Positions 1-7,735 of a stretch of DNA of 64,000 bases are shown here, piece after piece (within the stretch, counting starts at the first letter, position 1; each line of letters starts with the position of its first letter). The notes under the pieces are model-generated. The model saw nothing but the letters and a program-made list of their open reading frames with translations. It ran no database searches and was not told where the DNA came from. The stretch comes from Fibrobacter sp. UWH6. GTDB lineage: Bacteria; Fibrobacterota; Fibrobacteria; Fibrobacterales; Fibrobacteraceae. The translations under genes and the position numbers were made by a program. The stretch spans positions 186,001 through 250,000 of the forward strand of contig NZ_FRAX01000002.1 in the NCBI RefSeq assembly GCF_900142465.1, written 5' to 3'.

Positions 1-114
1 GGCAGACGAACTTCCCGTCTGTTCAAGACGGATAATCTTCGTCAGGTTCTCGTAAGTCACCTTTGATAGTTTATCGCAAATTTCGCGAATCTTTTTCCAC
101 TGTTCAGAAGTCAT
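1..114 (-). CDS. N-terminal fragment of an unrecognised protein, cut by window edge
   Basis: A reading frame opens with ATG at 114 on the minus strand and stays open for 38 codons to the left edge. The visible product starts MTSEQWKKIREICDKL and looks like a soluble, amphipathic helical N-terminus with no signal peptide. Too little is visible to name a family. There is no strong Shine-Dalgarno site. The 58-bp gap to the azlD stop shows no clear terminator, so co-transcription with azlCD is possible but unproven. Confidence 0.5.
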   Translation of the reverse strand, partial: MTSEQWKKIREICDKLSKVTYENLTKIIRLEQTGSSSA

Positions 115-172
115 TTTTTACGGACAGTTAATTTTCGATTTATGGGGTAAAGTTAGAAGTGTACCGCAAACT

Positions 173-490
173 TTATAAAAACAATAAAAGGCCGTCTACA
201 CCAAGAACCGTAACACAAGCCACCACGGCAACGCCAACAAGACCCGCGCCAAACAAGGAAGCCACCACGGCAGCCACAAGAGCGCAGGCGCCAGAAAGTT
301 TGCTATCGGTTGAATAGAATATGGCAGGGACAGTCATGGCCGCAAGAACCGTGTAAGGCACATAAGCCAAAAAGGAACGCCAGAACGGGCTCTTCAATTT
401 TGACTTCAGCAGCACAAAGGGAACGGCGCGCAAAAGGTACGTCACCACAGCCATCACCGCCAGATACATAAAGTATAGCTTCAAGTTCAT
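173..490 (-). CDS. azlD: AzlD-type branched-chain amino acid exporter subunit
   Basis: Small integral membrane protein of 105 residues with three or four hydrophobic segments, the usual size for AzlD. In this family AzlC and AzlD together form an inner-membrane exporter for branched-chain amino acids and their analogues (established for Bacillus AzlCD and related BrnFE). The motif TYLLRAVPFVLL near residue 17 is typical. Its ATG overlaps the azlC stop codon as ATGA, so the two are translationally coupled. It is the downstream gene of the pair. Substrate is inferred from family only. Confidence 0.88.
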   Translation of the reverse strand: MNLKLYFMYLAVMAVVTYLLRAVPFVLLKSKLKSPFWRSFLAYVPYTVLAAMTVPAIFYSTDSKLSGACALVAAVVASLFGAGLVGVAVVACVTVLGVDGLLLFL

Positions 491-1188
491 GTTTCAGCCT
501 CCTCATCCTTGACAGGAAAAAGAGCCGCGCAAATCAGGGAAGCGATCAAGGCGCAGATGATAATGGCAAAGCCCACGGTAACACCGCTTAGGGCCGGCAC
601 AAACTTAAAGGCGAGACTACAGCCTATCGCGATAGCCACAGCAAGCATCGTCGGCTTATGTGCCTTCATCTGGGGAACCACGATGGCAATGAACATACCA
701 TACAGTGCAACCCCCAGGGCATTAGTCACAATAGCCGGTAAAATTTCGCCACATATGGCACCAGACAAAGTTCCCAGGGACCAACCTATATAAGGCAAGG
801 TGGCCAGGCCCAAAAAGTAAATCGGGGTGACCGGTTCCTTCTGTACCATGGAAACGGCATAAATTTCGTCGGTAATACCCATGGCCAGGAACAATCGCTT
901 TCCAGTACCGAAACTAGGCGCCACCTTCTGGGAAAGGGAAATGGCCATCAGGCTGTAACGCAGATTGATAAAGAAAGTCGCAATAGCCATTTCGATGAAT
1001 GTGCCTGCCGCATCAGCCATAATCTGCAAACCGGCAAACTGCCCTGCAGAAGTCAAGTTAGTCATGGAGATCAAGGTGACCAGAGGCCAAGTCAATAATT
1101 TGGACCCGGCAATGCCAAAAGAAAAGGATACGGCAAAATATCCAATTCCAATGGGAAGTCCGTCTTTTACACCTTTCGTAAATTTCAT
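487..1188 (-). CDS. azlC: AzlC-type branched-chain amino acid exporter, large subunit
   Basis: Multi-pass membrane protein of 233 residues matching the AzlC family (begins MKFTKGVKDGLPIGIGYFAV, a typical N-terminus). It is the large subunit of the AzlCD exporter and overlaps azlD by 4 bp. The ATG at 1188 is preferred over an in-frame start 54 bp upstream because family members begin at this point and the extra residues do not look like AzlC. About 15 bp upstream is the hairpin that ends the GH5 transcript read from the other direction of this spacer. Substrate (Leu, Ile, Val or analogues) is inferred from family. Confidence 0.88.
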   Translation of the reverse strand: MKFTKGVKDGLPIGIGYFAVSFSFGIAGSKLLTWPLVTLISMTNLTSAGQFAGLQIMADAAGTFIEMAIATFFINLRYSLMAISLSQKVAPSFGTGKRLFLAMGITDEIYAVSMVQKEPVTPIYFLGLATLPYIGWSLGTLSGAICGEILPAIVTNALGVALYGMFIAIVVPQMKAHKPTMLAVAIAIGCSLAFKFVPALSGVTVGFAIIICALIASLICAALFPVKDEEAET

Positions 1189-1202
1189 GAGGCCAAATAT
1201 AC

Positions 1203-1226
1203 AAAAATGCCCGCTATTTCTAGCGG
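1203..1226 (-). terminator. Rho-independent terminator of the GH5 gene
   Basis: On the minus strand the stem CCGCTA-GAAA-TAGCGG (1211-1226) is followed by GCATTTTTG. It lies 33 bp past the GH5 stop codon and just before azlC. Confidence 0.6.
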
Positions 1227-1258
1227 ACACTTCGTCTAACAAATTTAGGGAATGAAGA

Positions 1259-4200
1259 TTACTTCAGCATGATGCGCTTGGTCATGTTGGCAGAGCCAGC
1301 ACGGACGCGTACGATGTAGCTACCGCCAGCCAGAGTTTCCAGGGCAACATCGCAATTGACGTTGCGGAGACTCATCATGGGGCGACCCTGCATATCGAAC
1401 ACATCAACATTCACAAGGTCAGCACCACCAATCTGGAGGGTACGGCCATGGAGAGCCACAGACAGCGGATTAGCAACAACGGTATTCAGAGCGACGGTAG
1501 AAGCAGAAGAGCTGGGATCCTTGCTATCGCTGCTTGCCGGCGGAACAATCTTGAGACCATCGCACTTGAAGTTATCCACATAGAGGTAGTTGGGTTCAAC
1601 TTCAGCCTTGATTTCCCAGTGGAAAGCAGAAACCAGAGACTTATCCAGAACCACTTCAGCACCCCAGCCATCCTGTTCCAGGTCAGACCAGGCGATCTTG
1701 GCAGTAGTCCAGGAGGTAGAAGCCTTCATAGCAACCATATGGCGGTCATAATCAGTCAGAGCGCCCGTGCCATCACCCTTGAGGACAGCCTTGAAGTTAT
1801 GAGCGGAACCGATGTAGTCGTAAGAAATTTCGGTGCAGCTGGAAAGATCGTAGGCTTCATCTTCTTCGCCCAGGTTCAAACCGAGAGCCACATAAGGATC
1901 ATACTTGTTATCACCCTGATCCAGAACGACATCCTTAAGGCCAGCCATAGTGGTGGAACCGTTGGTTGCCGGGAAAATTACCACATAGCCACCATTTTCA
2001 GCGTCTTCTTCGTTAGCGAAGGTAGATGCGCCCTTGTCGCCCTTATCGTTGTAAGCGAACCAGTAGCCACCAGTGTAAGCCTGGTTGTCGCCATCTTCGA
2101 AGTCATCCACTACGCCTGCGGGGGTAGCAACAGTTGCGCTGCTTCCTGCTGTTGCAGAGCTGGAGGAACCGTTCTGGACAGCAGAGCTAGAAGAGGCACC
2201 CGCAGCAGCAACGGTCAACTTGACAACGACCTTTTCACCATTGATGGTCAGAGTTTCAGACTTGGAAGATGCCCATTCGGGAACAGTTCCAGAAATGGTT
2301 ACGGTACCGTTCTTTTCTTCAATTGTCAGGAAGGACAGGGCCCAGTCGCGACTGAAGGAAGTTACGCCGGTAATAGTAACAGTAGCGAAGGTACCGTTCG
2401 GAGCAACAGTCTGTTCCAGGTTACCGGAAACCTTGTAGCCGGCAGCGGTAGCACTGGAGCTATTAGCCACAACGGTGCTAGAGGAGGAGTTGGTAACGAC
2501 GGTACTGGAGGAGGAATTGCCAACGACAATGCTAGAGGAGGAGTTGGTAACGACGGTAGAGCTAGAGCTATTGTTCAAAACAGTAGAGCTGGAGGAATTA
2601 CCGGTGGTAGAGCCGGAACCAGCAACAGGCTTGATGGCCAGACCGTCGCAACGGACGTCGTCAATGTAGAGATAGTTGTAGGTGGGAGCGTCATAGGTCT
2701 TGTTAGCGTTTTCAATACCCTTCACTTCCCAGGTCAGCTTGTTAATGGTGTTCAATGCGGTAGAAATGCTGAAGTGAGTTTCCATTTCTGCCTTGCCCCA
2801 GTTTTCCTGGTCCAGATCTTCCCATGAAATTTCGGCCTTTGTCCAAGAACTCTGGGCCTTGAAGGCAATCTTATGGTAGTTGAAGTTTTCAACCTTGGAG
2901 GACTGAGCCTTGAAATTGTGTTCGGCACCCTTGTATCGGTAGCTGATAGACTTGCAGGAGGACAAGTCATAATCGGATTCGTCCTTGTTCAGCTTCACGC
3001 CGAGAGCTACATAAGGAGCATACAGATTCTTACCCTGAACCAGCTTAATGCCCTTGAGAGCCAGCATGCCCTTAGTGTCATCACCCTTCACCACAACCTT
3101 GAAACCGTCAACACCATCTTCATCCTTTTCAGGATCGTTGGTGATGGTAGATTCGCCGGCACCGTTATCGTCCTTGGAGTCATCGTAGGCATACCAGACG
3201 CCACCGGTAAAGGCATACTTGTCGCCATCTTCAAAGTCATCGATGTAGTCGGTATAGCCTGCGGCCATAGCGCTGCTGGAAGCAGTAGAAGAAGAGGTAT
3301 TCGGAGTAGAACCATTTACCCACGGGGCAGTCTTGTAGTTGTTCTGCAGCTGATTGTAGACATACTTACCAGAAGCAGAATAACCGTCTACGCTCCAGTT
3401 GGAAGGATTGGTGTAGTTACCCTGATTCATGAATGCGGAAGAGGTTTCGCCCTTGTTACTTACAGACCAGTTGCACCAGGAAATCTTCTTGCTATCCAGG
3501 TAGGTCATCCATTCATTGGACTTGGATTCGCTGACGGTACCGTCGCCGCTAGCTTCGGTAGTTCCCCATTCAGTAACAAAAACAGTCATACCATTCTGGA
3601 GAGCGGTATTGACACGACTCTTGAAGTTAGAGTAGCCGCTGTATGCACCATCGGAAACACCATGTTCCGTAGCGTAGAAATGGAACGTTACGGCATAGTT
3701 GTTGTCGTTAATGTCACCTGCGCTAACCTCTTCGGGATGAGCGGAGTACTGGCTGTTACCCACAATGACCAGATTGTCAGCTCCACCATTTTTACGGATC
3801 ACCGGAATGATTTCATTGGCGTAATTCTTGATAGTGTTCCACATCTTTTCGCCGGTGGGTTCGTTGAACACTTCGAAAATGACGTTAGGATACTTACCAT
3901 ATTTGGAGGCCATATGGGTGAAGAATTCCTTGGCCTCTGCAACTTCATTCTGAGCGTTGTGAGAATGGTAGTCGATAATGACGTAGATATCGTTACTGAT
4001 GGCAGCGTCAATGACGGTTTCGTCCAGAGACTTCCAATTGCTATTCAAATTAGTGCCGGTACCATGGGCGACACGGATAATTTCAATTTTCCAGTCGCGA
4101 ACCAGGGCGTCAATAACGTTCTTCTTATAGAAGTTGTAGCCCACATCCCAGGTATCCCAGAACATGCTCATACCCTTCAACTGAACCTTATCTCCGGTAT

Positions 4201-4309
4201 TAGCAGAATACAGGGCGGCATTTTTTGCCTGAAGTTTTCCGTAGTAGCTTACGGGTCCGGCAAAGGCTGCAGCTGCCATTACCAAGAGAGACACTAATAA
4301 TTTTTTCAT
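1259..4309 (-). CDS. Secreted modular GH5 cellulase with two CBM11-like modules
   Basis: Endoglucanase-type glycoside hydrolase of 1016 residues. The ATG at 4309 is chosen because it follows AAAGGA at good distance and starts a signal peptide (MKKLLVSLLVMAAAAFAG); an in-frame start 72 bp upstream lacks both. Order: signal peptide 1-17; GH5 catalytic domain about 20-330 with acid/base Glu150 in NEP and nucleophile Glu247 in TEWG, most like subfamily 2 endo-beta-1,4-glucanases; Ser-rich linker; a CBM11-like module (about 356-545, starting DDFEDGD); Ser/Thr/Val linker with repeated SSSSTVV units; an Ig-like domain (about 620-700); a second CBM11-like module (about 735-925); a C-terminal domain ending in GGSYIVRVRAGSANMTKRIM that resembles type IX/Por sorting domains. 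It probably acts on cellulose or mixed-linkage glucan at or outside the cell surface. Monocistronic, with its own promoter and terminator. Confidence 0.92.
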   Translation of the reverse strand: MKKLLVSLLVMAAAAFAGPVSYYGKLQAKNAALYSANTGDKVQLKGMSMFWDTWDVGYNFYKKNVIDALVRDWKIEIIRVAHGTGTNLNSNWKSLDETVIDAAISNDIYVIIDYHSHNAQNEVAEAKEFFTHMASKYGKYPNVIFEVFNEPTGEKMWNTIKNYANEIIPVIRKNGGADNLVIVGNSQYSAHPEEVSAGDINDNNYAVTFHFYATEHGVSDGAYSGYSNFKSRVNTALQNGMTVFVTEWGTTEASGDGTVSESKSNEWMTYLDSKKISWCNWSVSNKGETSSAFMNQGNYTNPSNWSVDGYSASGKYVYNQLQNNYKTAPWVNGSTPNTSSSTASSSAMAAGYTDYIDDFEDGDKYAFTGGVWYAYDDSKDDNGAGESTITNDPEKDEDGVDGFKVVVKGDDTKGMLALKGIKLVQGKNLYAPYVALGVKLNKDESDYDLSSCKSISYRYKGAEHNFKAQSSKVENFNYHKIAFKAQSSWTKAEISWEDLDQENWGKAEMETHFSISTALNTINKLTWEVKGIENANKTYDAPTYNYLYIDDVRCDGLAIKPVAGSGSTTGNSSSSTVLNNSSSSTVVTNSSSSIVVGNSSSSTVVTNSSSSTVVANSSSATAAGYKVSGNLEQTVAPNGTFATVTITGVTSFSRDWALSFLTIEEKNGTVTISGTVPEWASSKSETLTINGEKVVVKLTVAAAGASSSSAVQNGSSSSATAGSSATVATPAGVVDDFEDGDNQAYTGGYWFAYNDKGDKGASTFANEEDAENGGYVVIFPATNGSTTMAGLKDVVLDQGDNKYDPYVALGLNLGEEDEAYDLSSCTEISYDYIGSAHNFKAVLKGDGTGALTDYDRHMVAMKASTSWTTAKIAWSDLEQDGWGAEVVLDKSLVSAFHWEIKAEVEPNYLYVDNFKCDGLKIVPPASSDSKDPSSSASTVALNTVVANPLSVALHGRTLQIGGADLVNVDVFDMQGRPMMSLRNVNCDVALETLAGGSYIVRVRAGSANMTKRIMLK

Positions 4310-4352
4310 TTGAACATCCTTTGTTAATACACCAATCCCAAGGATCCGGCTC

Positions 4353-4381
4353 ATTATAGATTTACAAAGGACAAAACTCAA
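4353..4381 (-). promoter_or_regulatory. Sigma-70-like promoter of the GH5 gene
   Basis: On the minus strand TTGAGT (4376-4381), a 17-bp spacer and a perfect TATAAT (4353-4358) sit 44 bp upstream of the GH5 ATG. Assignment is by consensus only. Confidence 0.6.
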
Positions 4382-4428
4382 TACATATTTTGTTTACGTA
4401 ATAAAAAAAACGTATACGGAGGAATACA

Positions 4429-4746
4429 CCCCCGCCTCCAGAATGAAAAAAGCCCCGCTTTTTACAGCAGGGCGTTTTTAAGGGCTTTTGGAATTCCCCT
4501 TTTCAAGACTACATCATTTGACGGCTGGGTGGGAGTCTGGGGGCGGGTCTGCGCCCCGCCTCCAGAATGAAAAAAGCCCCGCTTTTTACAGCAGGGCGTT
4601 TTTAAGGGCTTTTGGAATTCCCCTTTTCAAGACTACATCATCTGACGGCTGGGTGGGAGTCTGGGGGCGGGTCTGCGCCCCGCCTCCAGAATGAAAAAAG
4701 CCCCGCTTTTTACAGCAAGGCGTTTTTAAGGGCTTTTGGAATTCCC
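4429..4746. repeat. Tandem 124-bp direct repeat, about 2.5 copies, each with a terminator
   Basis: The same block recurs with an exact 124-bp period: GAATGAAAAAAGCCCC begins at 4441, 4565 and 4689. Copies differ at only a few bases. Each holds a GC-rich palindrome (for example 4539-4560) and, on the minus strand, a hairpin GCCCTGC / GCGGGGC followed by TTTTTT (4446-4473, 4570-4597, 4694-4721). This fills the whole gap between the small secreted protein gene and the GH5 promoter; no gene is visible in it. Confidence 0.9.
4694..4721 (-). terminator. Rho-independent terminator (gene-proximal of three tandem copies)
   Basis: On the minus strand a 7-bp stem with G-U pairs and an 8-nt loop precedes a T6 run. 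It lies 30 bp after the stop of the 145-residue secreted protein. Two more copies follow at 4570-4597 and 4446-4473, giving three stops before the GH5 promoter. Confidence 0.75.
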
Positions 4747-4750
4747 TTAA

Positions 4751-5188
4751 TTAGTTTTCGTTGTTGCGCATTTCGGTCTGTTCGCGGTCCATAGTGTGCT
4801 GGAGGTATTCCTTGAAGTCACGGTCGATGTTCACGCCGTCGAAGTCAAGGTCATCGTTTTCCAACACGAACACTGCAGACGGGTTATCGAGCCAGCCGAC
4901 CACGTCCACGCCTTCGAGCTTCATGGACTTATCGCCAGCAGCCTGAGCGACGTATTCGATCTTGGACTTAGCGACCCAACCCTGACCGCAAGAACCCTTA
5001 ACGAGCACTTCGGTATCACCATCCTTAACGATGGTCAGTTCTTCGTTGAAGCCAGCGGTACAAACAACAGCGCCGCCATCCTTTTCCTTGGTCAGATCAA
5101 CGTCGCCAAGCTTGGACTTCACCTTCTTACCTGCGGCGAAAGACATTCCGACCATCAGGGCAAGAGCAATCAACAATACCTTCTTCAT
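4751..5188 (-). CDS. Small exported protein of unknown function, possible SH3-like fold
   Basis: A 145-residue protein with signal peptide MKKVLLIALALMVGMSFAAG, so probably periplasmic. The start at 5188 is preferred over an in-frame codon 30 bp upstream because it follows TGAGGAAG and opens the signal peptide. The segment LTIVKDGDTEVLVKG...GWVAKSKIEYV resembles bacterial SH3-like domains, which often bind peptidoglycan; this is a weak similarity by eye. The C-terminus is acidic, then ends in a polar tail (DREQTEMRNNEN). It is divergent from mltG with about 95 bp between. I do not recognise the family. Confidence 0.7.
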   Translation of the reverse strand: MKKVLLIALALMVGMSFAAGKKVKSKLGDVDLTKEKDGGAVVCTAGFNEELTIVKDGDTEVLVKGSCGQGWVAKSKIEYVAQAAGDKSMKLEGVDVVGWLDNPSAVFVLENDDLDFDGVNIDRDFKEYLQHTMDREQTEMRNNEN

Positions 5189-5283
5189 ATTCTTCCTCAG
5201 AAACAGGGTAAAATTCAATTATGCGATAGGAATATACCTTTTATTTTTCCCTTTTGTCATAATTTCTTTTAAATTTTTGCCGT

Positions 5284-6291
5284 ATGAAGAAGATTTTACT
5301 TTGTTTTACCCTAATTTTGGCCCTCGCAGCCGGTTTTGGAGCCTATTCCATCAACTCTAGACTCCAGGAAACGGCCCAAAACAAGACTTTAACCCTTATC
5401 GAAGTGCCCAAGGGCAGTTCCCCCACCAAGATTTTCCAAATTCTGCAGAAGAACGGAATCTGGTCTGATGAACTGGCATTCAAGATCATCTGCCACAAGC
5501 AGAAGCCCAATCTCAAGGCCGGTTGGTTCGAAATTCCCGCAGGTCTTACCCTTCCCCAGGTCCTGGCCATTATCGAAAGCGGCAAGAACGCCGTAAAAAA
5601 AGTGACCATTCCCGAAGGCCGAGCCAGCTGGGAGATTCCCGCATACCTGAAAAAGGCATTCCCCAACCTGGACGAGGACCGCTGGAACAAGTTGGTCCAG
5701 GACCCGAAGTTCGCCCAAAGCCTGGGCCTCGAAGCCAAGACTCTTGAAGGCTACCTGCTCCCCGACACCTATCCCTTCGCCATGGACGCCAACGAAGAGA
5801 CAATTTTGAAGCAGATGGTTGCCGCAAACCTGAAACTCCGCGACGAAATGCTCAGCAAGCCGCAGGCCATGTGGAAAACCCTGGGAACCTGGCACCGTGT
5901 TCTTACCCTGGCCAGCGTCGTAGAAGAAGAAACCGGCATTCCCGAAGAACGCCCCCTTATTGCAGGAGTCTTCCACAACCGCCTCCGCATCGGCATGCCC
6001 CTGGGCGCCGACCCCACCGTGAGGTTCATCTTCAAGAATCTGACCGGTCCCATCTATAAGAGCCAGTTGAACAGCGACAGCCCCTACAACACCCGCAAGT
6101 TCAAGGGACTGATGCCCGGCCCCATCTCCAACCCCGGACGCAAGGCCATCTACGCCGCCCTGAACCCGGCAAAGACCGAAGCCCTCTACTTCGTGGCCAA
6201 GGACGACGGCTCCATGACACACTTCTTCAGCAGCACCCTGGCAGACCACAACAAGTACAAGGACGTCGCCGCAAGAAACAGAGGCGAATAA
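5284..6291 (+). CDS. mltG: Endolytic peptidoglycan transglycosylase MltG (YceG)
   Basis: Inner-membrane-anchored lytic transglycosylase that cleaves nascent glycan strands and is thought to set strand length. The 335-residue protein has an N-terminal membrane helix (about 4-22), a LysM-like subdomain and the catalytic YceG domain. The catalytic Glu lies in LASVVEEETG (Glu214, matching Glu218 of E. coli MltG). Downstream family motifs are present: VFHNRLRIGMPLGADPTV, SPYNTRKFKGLMPGPISNPG and LYFVAKDDGSMTHFF. Length is normal for the family. A perfect hairpin follows about 40 bp after the stop. Confidence 0.96.
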   Translation: MKKILLCFTLILALAAGFGAYSINSRLQETAQNKTLTLIEVPKGSSPTKIFQILQKNGIWSDELAFKIICHKQKPNLKAGWFEIPAGLTLPQVLAIIESGKNAVKKVTIPEGRASWEIPAYLKKAFPNLDEDRWNKLVQDPKFAQSLGLEAKTLEGYLLPDTYPFAMDANEETILKQMVAANLKLRDEMLSKPQAMWKTLGTWHRVLTLASVVEEETGIPEERPLIAGVFHNRLRIGMPLGADPTVRFIFKNLTGPIYKSQLNSDSPYNTRKFKGLMPGPISNPGRKAIYAALNPAKTEALYFVAKDDGSMTHFFSSTLADHNKYKDVAARNRGE

Positions 6292-6332
6292 GTCCCTACA
6301 CAATTGTAAACACAATTCCCTTTTCACCCGCT

Positions 6333-6355
6333 AGCAATGGCCTCACGCCATTGCT
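6333..6355 (+). terminator. Perfect hairpin after mltG, possible terminator or MATE leader element
   Basis: AGCAATGGC and GCCATTGCT form a 9-bp stem with a 5-nt loop. The following ACGTTTGTTAT is only weakly T-rich, so termination is uncertain. It sits 12 bp before the MATE start codon. Confidence 0.4.
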
Positions 6356-6366
6356 ACGTTTGTTAT

Positions 6367-7692
6367 ATGCAAGTCAAAGACCGCTCCCTGCTCAGCCTAT
6401 CATGGCCCCTGTTCCTCACATTTGGAATCGCCACATTCCAGCCCATGATGGACAGTTGGTTTCTCTCTAGAACTTCTGAAACCGCGGCGGCAGGCGTAGG
6501 AGCCCTCGGTCCCCTGCTAGGAGCGTTATTCATGGCCATTACCGCGTTCTCCCAGGCGGGCGCAAGTATCGCTTCCCAGTTCCTCGGGGCAGAGCGCCCC
6601 CGTCAGGCTGGCACCACCCAGACCATGGTCCTCATAGGGAGCATCCTGCTGGGCATCGCCTTCATGCTCATCATCATCCCCCTAGAAGGAAACATCGTCC
6701 GATGGATGGGACTCTCCGGAGAGGCTGCCGGATACGCCCAGGAATTCCTTCACGTAGTCGCCTTCGGTTTCGCCTTCAGGTCCCTGCAGACTACACTGAC
6801 CGCCCTCATAGCTACCAATGGTCTAACCACCTGGAACTTGCTTGGAAACATTATCACCATCATTTCCAATGCGGCCATGAACGTCGTATTCCTGAACGGT
6901 TACTTCGGACTTCCCTGCATGGGCGTAAAGGGCGTGGCACTAGCCACCATGCTTTCCTGGGCGATTTCCTCTGGCATCCTGTTCTGCATCTTGCGCTATA
7001 AGGTTCACCATAAAATTAGACGTACCGATTTTAAGCGTTCCCGTATTATCCTTCCTGATTGGATCCGTATCGGTTTCCCCGCAGCCGTGGAGCCGGTCAG
7101 TTTCCAGATGTTCCAGGTAGTCCTTACAGCCATTATCGTTCACCTGGGAATCGTGTCCATGACCGCACGAATTTTCAGTGCCAACTTCGCCATGTTGGCG
7201 GTAATCCTTAGCGTGGGTCTCAGCAGCGGCAACCAGATTCTGGTGGCCCATCTGGTAGGAGCCCACGATTACCAGATGGCCAACCGTCGACTGCACCAGA
7301 GCCTTATTGCAGGTTGTTCCAGCGGGCTCATCGTCGCTATCATCGTCGCCCTCTTCGGAACAGAGTTGCTATCCCTCTACACCAACGACCCCGAGGTTCA
7401 GAGACTGGGCAAAATCTGCCTGTGGTGCGACGTTCTGCTGCAGCCGTTCAAGGCAGCCAACATGACCATAACCTCAGCGCTCCGTGCTTCAGGAGACTCC
7501 AAGTTCCCCGCCATCGTAGGCACCGCCATGATGTGGACTTGCGGCCTGGGAACCGCACTATTCCTCGGATTCACTTTAGAACTGGGCCTTGCAGGAATTT
7601 GGTTAGGCATGGCCGCCGACGAATGCTACCGCTCCATTGTCAACTATATCCGCTGGCGCGGCGGAAAGTGGAAAAACTTCGGCGTTGTATAA
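6367..7692 (+). CDS. MATE family multidrug/cation antiporter
   Basis: Membrane protein of 441 residues with about 12 hydrophobic segments in two similar halves, typical of MATE (NorM/DinF-like) exporters that use Na+ or H+ gradients. Family features are the N-terminal LSLSWPLFLTFGIATFQPMMDSWFLS and the second-half IRIGFPAAVEPVSFQMFQ. The ATG at 6367 (MQVKDRSLL) is chosen over one 30 bp upstream, which would put the start inside the preceding hairpin and add Cys-rich residues absent from the family. Substrate cannot be read from sequence. A strong terminator follows. Confidence 0.92.
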   Translation: MQVKDRSLLSLSWPLFLTFGIATFQPMMDSWFLSRTSETAAAGVGALGPLLGALFMAITAFSQAGASIASQFLGAERPRQAGTTQTMVLIGSILLGIAFMLIIIPLEGNIVRWMGLSGEAAGYAQEFLHVVAFGFAFRSLQTTLTALIATNGLTTWNLLGNIITIISNAAMNVVFLNGYFGLPCMGVKGVALATMLSWAISSGILFCILRYKVHHKIRRTDFKRSRIILPDWIRIGFPAAVEPVSFQMFQVVLTAIIVHLGIVSMTARIFSANFAMLAVILSVGLSSGNQILVAHLVGAHDYQMANRRLHQSLIAGCSSGLIVAIIVALFGTELLSLYTNDPEVQRLGKICLWCDVLLQPFKAANMTITSALRASGDSKFPAIVGTAMMWTCGLGTALFLGFTLELGLAGIWLGMAADECYRSIVNYIRWRGGKWKNFGVV

Positions 7693-7699
7693 AGCAAAA

Positions 7700-7723
7700 G
7701 GGTCTCTCGCGAGACCCCTTTTT
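7700..7723 (+). terminator. Terminator after the MATE gene
   Basis: GGGTCTC-TCGC-GAGACCC (7700-7717) followed by CTTTTTT. It lies between convergent genes and, preceded by AAAA on the plus strand, may also stop transcripts from the minus-strand patatin gene. Confidence 0.85.
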
Positions 7724-7735
7724 TACGTCATACAT

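Noticed and set aside
2873-4297. Long plus-strand frame opposite the GH5 cellulase
   Set aside because: Shadow frame with no sensible protein features.
4429-4746. Tandem repeat considered as a CRISPR array
   Set aside because: Units of 124 bp are almost identical throughout, with no short repeats and unique spacers and no cas genes.
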